Source: Planctomycetota bacterium
Lineage (GTDB): Bacteria; Planctomycetota; Planctomycetia; Pirellulales; Pirellulaceae
Length of the DNA: 22,223 bases
Reading direction: 5' to 3'
Assembly: GCA_026692885.1 (NCBI GenBank)
Contig: JAPLNJ010001217.1
Location: 1 to 22,223 of the forward strand
A model generated the notes under the pieces. It ran no database searches. It was not told the DNA's origin and worked only from the letters and a program-made list of their open reading frames with translations. The translations under genes were made by a program, and so were the position numbers. Shown here piece by piece: positions 19,562 to 22,223 of the stretch. Positions within the stretch are counted from its first letter, which is position 1. Every line of letters starts with the position of its first letter.

Positions 19562-21560
19562 GATTGGTTGCACGCAGACAGCGTGTCAGCACTTCCCGGA
19601 GTTCGGACGTGGAAATCGGTTTGGACAGGTAATCGTCACAGCCGGCTGCCAGACATTTTTCCCGGTCGCCCAGCATGGCATGGGCGGTCAACGCTACAAT
19701 GGGCCCCTGCCACCCGTGGTCGCGGAGCCAGCTTGTCGCTGCGTAACCGTCTAGCAGCGGCAACTGAATATCCATCAGAATCAGCTCGTAGGGCCGCCCT
19801 TCGACGCGCGACTGCTCCGCCATCTGGCAAGCCAGTTGACCATCTGCCGCCAGTTCGACCTCCAGGTGCAGCCTGCGCAGAAAGTGACGAACGACCAGTT
19901 GGGTACTGGACTCGTCTTCCACGAAGAGCACCCGGCCTTGCAACGTCGTTGCCGGCTCGCCTGCCTGTTCGGTGCGGCCGTGCTGTTCGGCGCGGCATTC
20001 ATCTTTCCCAGCCGGCTCTGGCAACGAGCCCGCATTGATGGTCAAGGTGAAAGTACTGCCCTGGCCCACTTCGCTGGCGACCTGAATTTCGCCGTCCAGG
20101 ACCTGCGCCAGTCGCTGAGAGATGGTCAACCCGAGTCCCGAGCCGCCGTAACGGCGGGCGAAAGTACCATCCGCCTGCGTGAAGGCACGGAAGATCTCGC
20201 CGAGCTTGGCGGCCGGAATACCGATGCCGGTATCCGACACGGCGAACTGCATCCGCGGGGCCCTGGCAGCTTCCCGAAGCCAGCGCAGGGTCAGACAGAT
20301 TTCACCGCGTTCGGTGAATTTGACGGCGTTGCCCACGAGATTCACGAGGATCTGACGCAGACGTGCCCGATCCGTGTGGATGCACTCGGACAGAGGGAAT
20401 GAGTGGACGACTTTCAGGCGAAGTCCCTTCTGTTCGGCGCGGATTCTCACGACCGACACGACATCGTCGATGATTTGCTGGAGGGGAATATCCACCTTCT
20501 CCAACGGCATCTTGTTCGCCTCGATACGCGACAGATCCAAAATGTCGTTGATCAGCGCCAGCAGAGCCGCCCCACTGTTCCGAATCAAGTCCAGAAACTC
20601 GCGTTGCTCGGAGTCGGGGTGGACCGAATCGGCGAGCAGTTCGCTGAACCCAAGAATGGCCGTCAGGGGCGTGCGGAGTTCATGGCTCATATTGGCCAGG
20701 AACTCGCTCTTGGCACGGTTGGCTGCCTCGGCCGCCTCATTGGCCTTGGCCAGGGCCAGTTCCGCCTGCTTGCGCGCGGTGATATCCCAGAAGATGGCTT
20801 GCAGGCCGGTGACTTGGCCTTGGGCATCCCGCAGGGGAGTCTTCATGACCTGGACGAACTGGGGCGGACCGTCCGGCGCGCGATGTTCCTCCTCCCCCTC
20901 CCAAGCTTCGCCCGTGGCCATGACCCGCGCGTCATCCTGCTGGTAACTGGCGGCCAAGTCGGCCGGATAGAAATCGCGGTCAGTCTTGCCCAGGACCTCC
21001 TCGACCGGCTTGCCCAGCGTCTGGCAGAAGCGTTGACTGGCGAAGGTGAATCGCCCGGACAGATCCTTGCGGAAGACGTTCTGAGGCAAGTTTTCCACCA
21101 GGGAATGGTAGAGTCGCTCGGAATCCCGCAGCTGTTCCTCGGCCCGCTGCACGGCGGCCTCCGCCTGCTCGGCGCGCTTCCGTTCCTGGACCTCTCGCAA
21201 CGCCCGTCGCACCGCGGGGCCCAGCCGCGAGAGACGCTCCTTGAGCACATAATCCTTGGCGCCGTGCTGGAGCGCCTCGACAATGCTGGTCTCGGTCATG
21301 GTGCCGGACACGAAGATGAGTGGCACTTCGGGGCACAACTCCTGCGCGACGGTCAGCGCGGCCGGGCCGTCGTAGCTGGGGAGCGAATAGTCGGCCAGGA
21401 TCACGTCGGCGTCAAACTCCTGGAGCTGCCGCCGGAAGTCGGCTTCGGTCTGGACACGCTGGGAGGTCAAGGCGAAGCCTGCCTGGCGCAGCTCGCGCAG
21501 CGCGAACTCTGCATCATCGGGAGAGTCTTCCAGGTGCAGAACACGCAGGGGAGTGGGCAT
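19551..21560 (-). CDS. Hybrid sensor histidine kinase: REC-PAS-HisKA-HATPase-REC
   Basis: The product is 669 residues from ATG 21560. An in-frame GTG at 21608 would add 16 residues, but MPTPLRVLHLEDSPDDAEF is a typical receiver start. The N-terminal receiver has phosphoacceptor Asp57 (ILADYSLP) and Lys107. A coiled coil (about 120-155) leads to a PAS domain (about 150-270) ending FWDITARKQAE. HisKA has phospho-His293 in MSHELRTP. The ATPase has N411 (NLVGNAVKF), DTGIGIP at 443 and GGSGLGL. The C-terminal receiver has Asp597 (LILMDIQLP). It has no transmembrane segment, so it is cytosolic. An internal receiver-to-kinase relay is likely. The signal is unknown. It lies 67 bases after the response regulator and its end overlaps the methyltransferase start. 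Confidence 0.85.
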   Translation of the reverse strand: MPTPLRVLHLEDSPDDAEFALRELRQAGFALTSQRVQTEADFRRQLQEFDADVILADYSLPSYDGPAALTVAQELCPEVPLIFVSGTMTETSIVEALQHGAKDYVLKERLSRLGPAVRRALREVQERKRAEQAEAAVQRAEEQLRDSERLYHSLVENLPQNVFRKDLSGRFTFASQRFCQTLGKPVEEVLGKTDRDFYPADLAASYQQDDARVMATGEAWEGEEEHRAPDGPPQFVQVMKTPLRDAQGQVTGLQAIFWDITARKQAELALAKANEAAEAANRAKSEFLANMSHELRTPLTAILGFSELLADSVHPDSEQREFLDLIRNSGAALLALINDILDLSRIEANKMPLEKVDIPLQQIIDDVVSVVRIRAEQKGLRLKVVHSFPLSECIHTDRARLRQILVNLVGNAVKFTERGEICLTLRWLREAARAPRMQFAVSDTGIGIPAAKLGEIFRAFTQADGTFARRYGGSGLGLTISQRLAQVLDGEIQVASEVGQGSTFTLTINAGSLPEPAGKDECRAEQHGRTEQAGEPATTLQGRVLFVEDESSTQLVVRHFLRRLHLEVELAADGQLACQMAEQSRVEGRPYELILMDIQLPLLDGYAATSWLRDHGWQGPIVALTAHAMLGDREKCLAAGCDDYLSKPISTSELREVLTRCLRATNHVA

Positions 21561-21627
21561 GGGATTCTCGATTACAAAGGGGGCTCGACGTGCATTCTCC
21601 ACCGCCACAGGTCGCGCGCAGACCAGA

Positions 21628-22101
21628 CTAAGACGAAATCGGCGGCTCGTTCAACACCAACCAGTACAGGCCCAACATGCGCACGGCCTCCGCAAACTGG
21701 ACGAAATCCACGGGCTTGCGAATGTAACTGTTCACGTAATGCTGGTAGGCTTCGATCAAGTCCTGGTCCTCCTTCGACGAAGTCAGGATGACCACGGGGA
21801 CGATCCGCGTGCGCGGATCGGAACGTACGCGGCGTAAGACCTCGAAGCCGTCCACTTTCGGCAGCTTCAAGTCGAGCAGGATCAACTGCGGGAGCAGGTT
21901 GGCATCACGCCCCGCGTAGGGACCGGTGCCGAACAGGTAGTCCAGGGCCTCCGCGCCATCTCCGACATGGACGACCTCGTTCAGGATGCCAGCCTTGAGG
22001 AGCGCCCGCAGCGTGAGATCGGCGTCGTCCGGATTGTCTTCGACCAACAGGATCGCGTGATTATGTCGCAGTTCCGTCAAAGCTGGGTGTCGAGTAGGCA
22101 T
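21628..22101 (-). CDS. Single-domain response regulator (Rcp1/CheY-like)
   Basis: The product has 157 residues and consists of one receiver domain. Residues: acidic pair Glu21/Asp22 (LLVEDNPDDA), phosphoacceptor Asp77 (ILLDLKLP), Thr107 (VVILTSS) and Lys129 (YIRKPVDF). There is no output domain, so it acts by protein contact or as a phosphate shuttle. The ATG at 22101 is chosen because AAGGAG lies 8 bases upstream; an upstream in-frame ATG at 22200 would run through the repeat and lacks a site. The gene precedes the hybrid kinase by 67 bases on the same strand, the usual pairing for Rcp1-type regulators. Confidence 0.85.
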   Translation of the reverse strand: MPTRHPALTELRHNHAILLVEDNPDDADLTLRALLKAGILNEVVHVGDGAEALDYLFGTGPYAGRDANLLPQLILLDLKLPKVDGFEVLRRVRSDPRTRIVPVVILTSSKEDQDLIEAYQHYVNSYIRKPVDFVQFAEAVRMLGLYWLVLNEPPISS

Positions 22102-22159
22102 AATATGGTCTCCTTCGGTAGGTCTGGTTTGTATTCCCTGTTGCTCTTCTCTTTCGATC

Positions 22160-22223
22160 TGAAGAGTGTCACAATATTCAACCGTTGAAGGCGACTTCAA
22201 CGCCCCTCACAGAACCGGACTTG
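22160..22223 (-). mobile_element. Possible 3' end of a group II intron (domain V/VI), truncated by the window
   Basis: Read on the minus strand from the edge, AAGTCCGGTTCTGTGAGGGG resembles the 3' strand of intron domain V (ending GGTTC) plus the linker to domain VI. It is followed by the hairpin CGTTGAAG-TCGC-CTTCAACG, in the position of a domain VI stem. The matching 5' half of domain V (expected GAGCCGGA-type) would lie beyond the window, and an intron-encoded reverse transcriptase further out. No splice boundary can be fixed here. Confidence 0.4.
22184..22201. repeat. Perfect 7-base stem-loop
   Basis: GTTGAAGGCGACTTCAAC has 7-base arms around GCGA. It is extended by one C/G pair on the outside. 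It can be the domain VI hairpin of the candidate intron, or a simple operator-like palindrome upstream of the response regulator. Confidence 0.6.

Larger units (their letters stand above)
22102..22223 (-). other. Leader of the response regulator operon
   Basis: This 122-base stretch has no gene. The ribosome site AAGGAG lies about 8 bases before the ATG at 22101. Upstream of it lies a stem-loop at 22184-22201 and a candidate group II intron 3' end at the window edge. I could not identify a confident -10/-35 pair in between. Confidence 0.5.

Noticed and set aside
20403..21791. A 462-residue open frame on the plus strand opposite the hybrid kinase
   Set aside because: It is antisense to a well-defined REC-PAS-HisKA-HATPase-REC protein. 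Its sequence shows no domain and has the Leu/Gly/Arg bias of a shadow frame.
22102..22200. Longer start of the response regulator at 22200
   Set aside because: The strong AAGGAG site is placed for the ATG at 22101. The extra 33 residues are not receiver-like and run into the stem-loop at 22184-22201.

Overview
The window looks like chromosomal DNA from a Planctomycetota bacterium (order not determinable from here). The main evidence is the giant secreted protein. It starts with an Arg-rich leader and the planctomycete extracellular motif RLFERLEDRNLLSG, carries dockerin and cohesin-like modules, and is over 4,200 residues long. Supporting evidence is the N-terminal DNPYxxP motif on two small membrane proteins and several dispersed inverted-repeat elements. 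GC content is high throughout.

Layout: (1) 1-2530 holds three short minus-strand genes: a seven-helix Bax-inhibitor-1/YccA-like membrane protein flanked by two copies of a 30-bp direct repeat, a secreted Spy/CpxP-like LTxxQ protein with a clear terminator, and a multi-pass membrane protein of unknown function. (2) 2530-3053 has no intact gene. It holds a long near-perfect palindrome, a probable 3' remnant of a ThuA-like gene, two back-to-back hairpin repeats and a candidate promoter. (3) 3054-15683 is a single plus-strand gene for a 4,209-residue modular exoprotein. It has three near-identical ~950-bp internal repeats, three plain cohesin-like modules, cadherin/Ig-like modules, two dockerins, seven tandem PPC modules, a clostripain-type (C11) cysteine peptidase with visible His/Cys motifs, then two more PPC-like modules and the terminal dockerin. 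(4) 15744-22101 is a minus-strand cluster read from right to left: a single-domain response regulator, a hybrid sensor kinase, a large N6-adenine DNA methyltransferase, and a small protein with a PD...ExK nuclease signature. The last three genes overlap end to start. (5) The right edge (about 22160-22223) resembles the 3' end of a group II intron on the minus strand.

Functional reading (inference): the two-component pair lies upstream of and overlaps a methyltransferase/nuclease pair that looks like a two-gene restriction-modification or related defence module, so the four genes may form one operon in which a signalling pathway accompanies a DNA-modification system. The giant protein is a surface or secreted adhesin/protease scaffold. 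In its three long repeats a separate FTLTF-type module appears to be inserted inside a cohesin-like fold. These two systems are the parts most worth following up.
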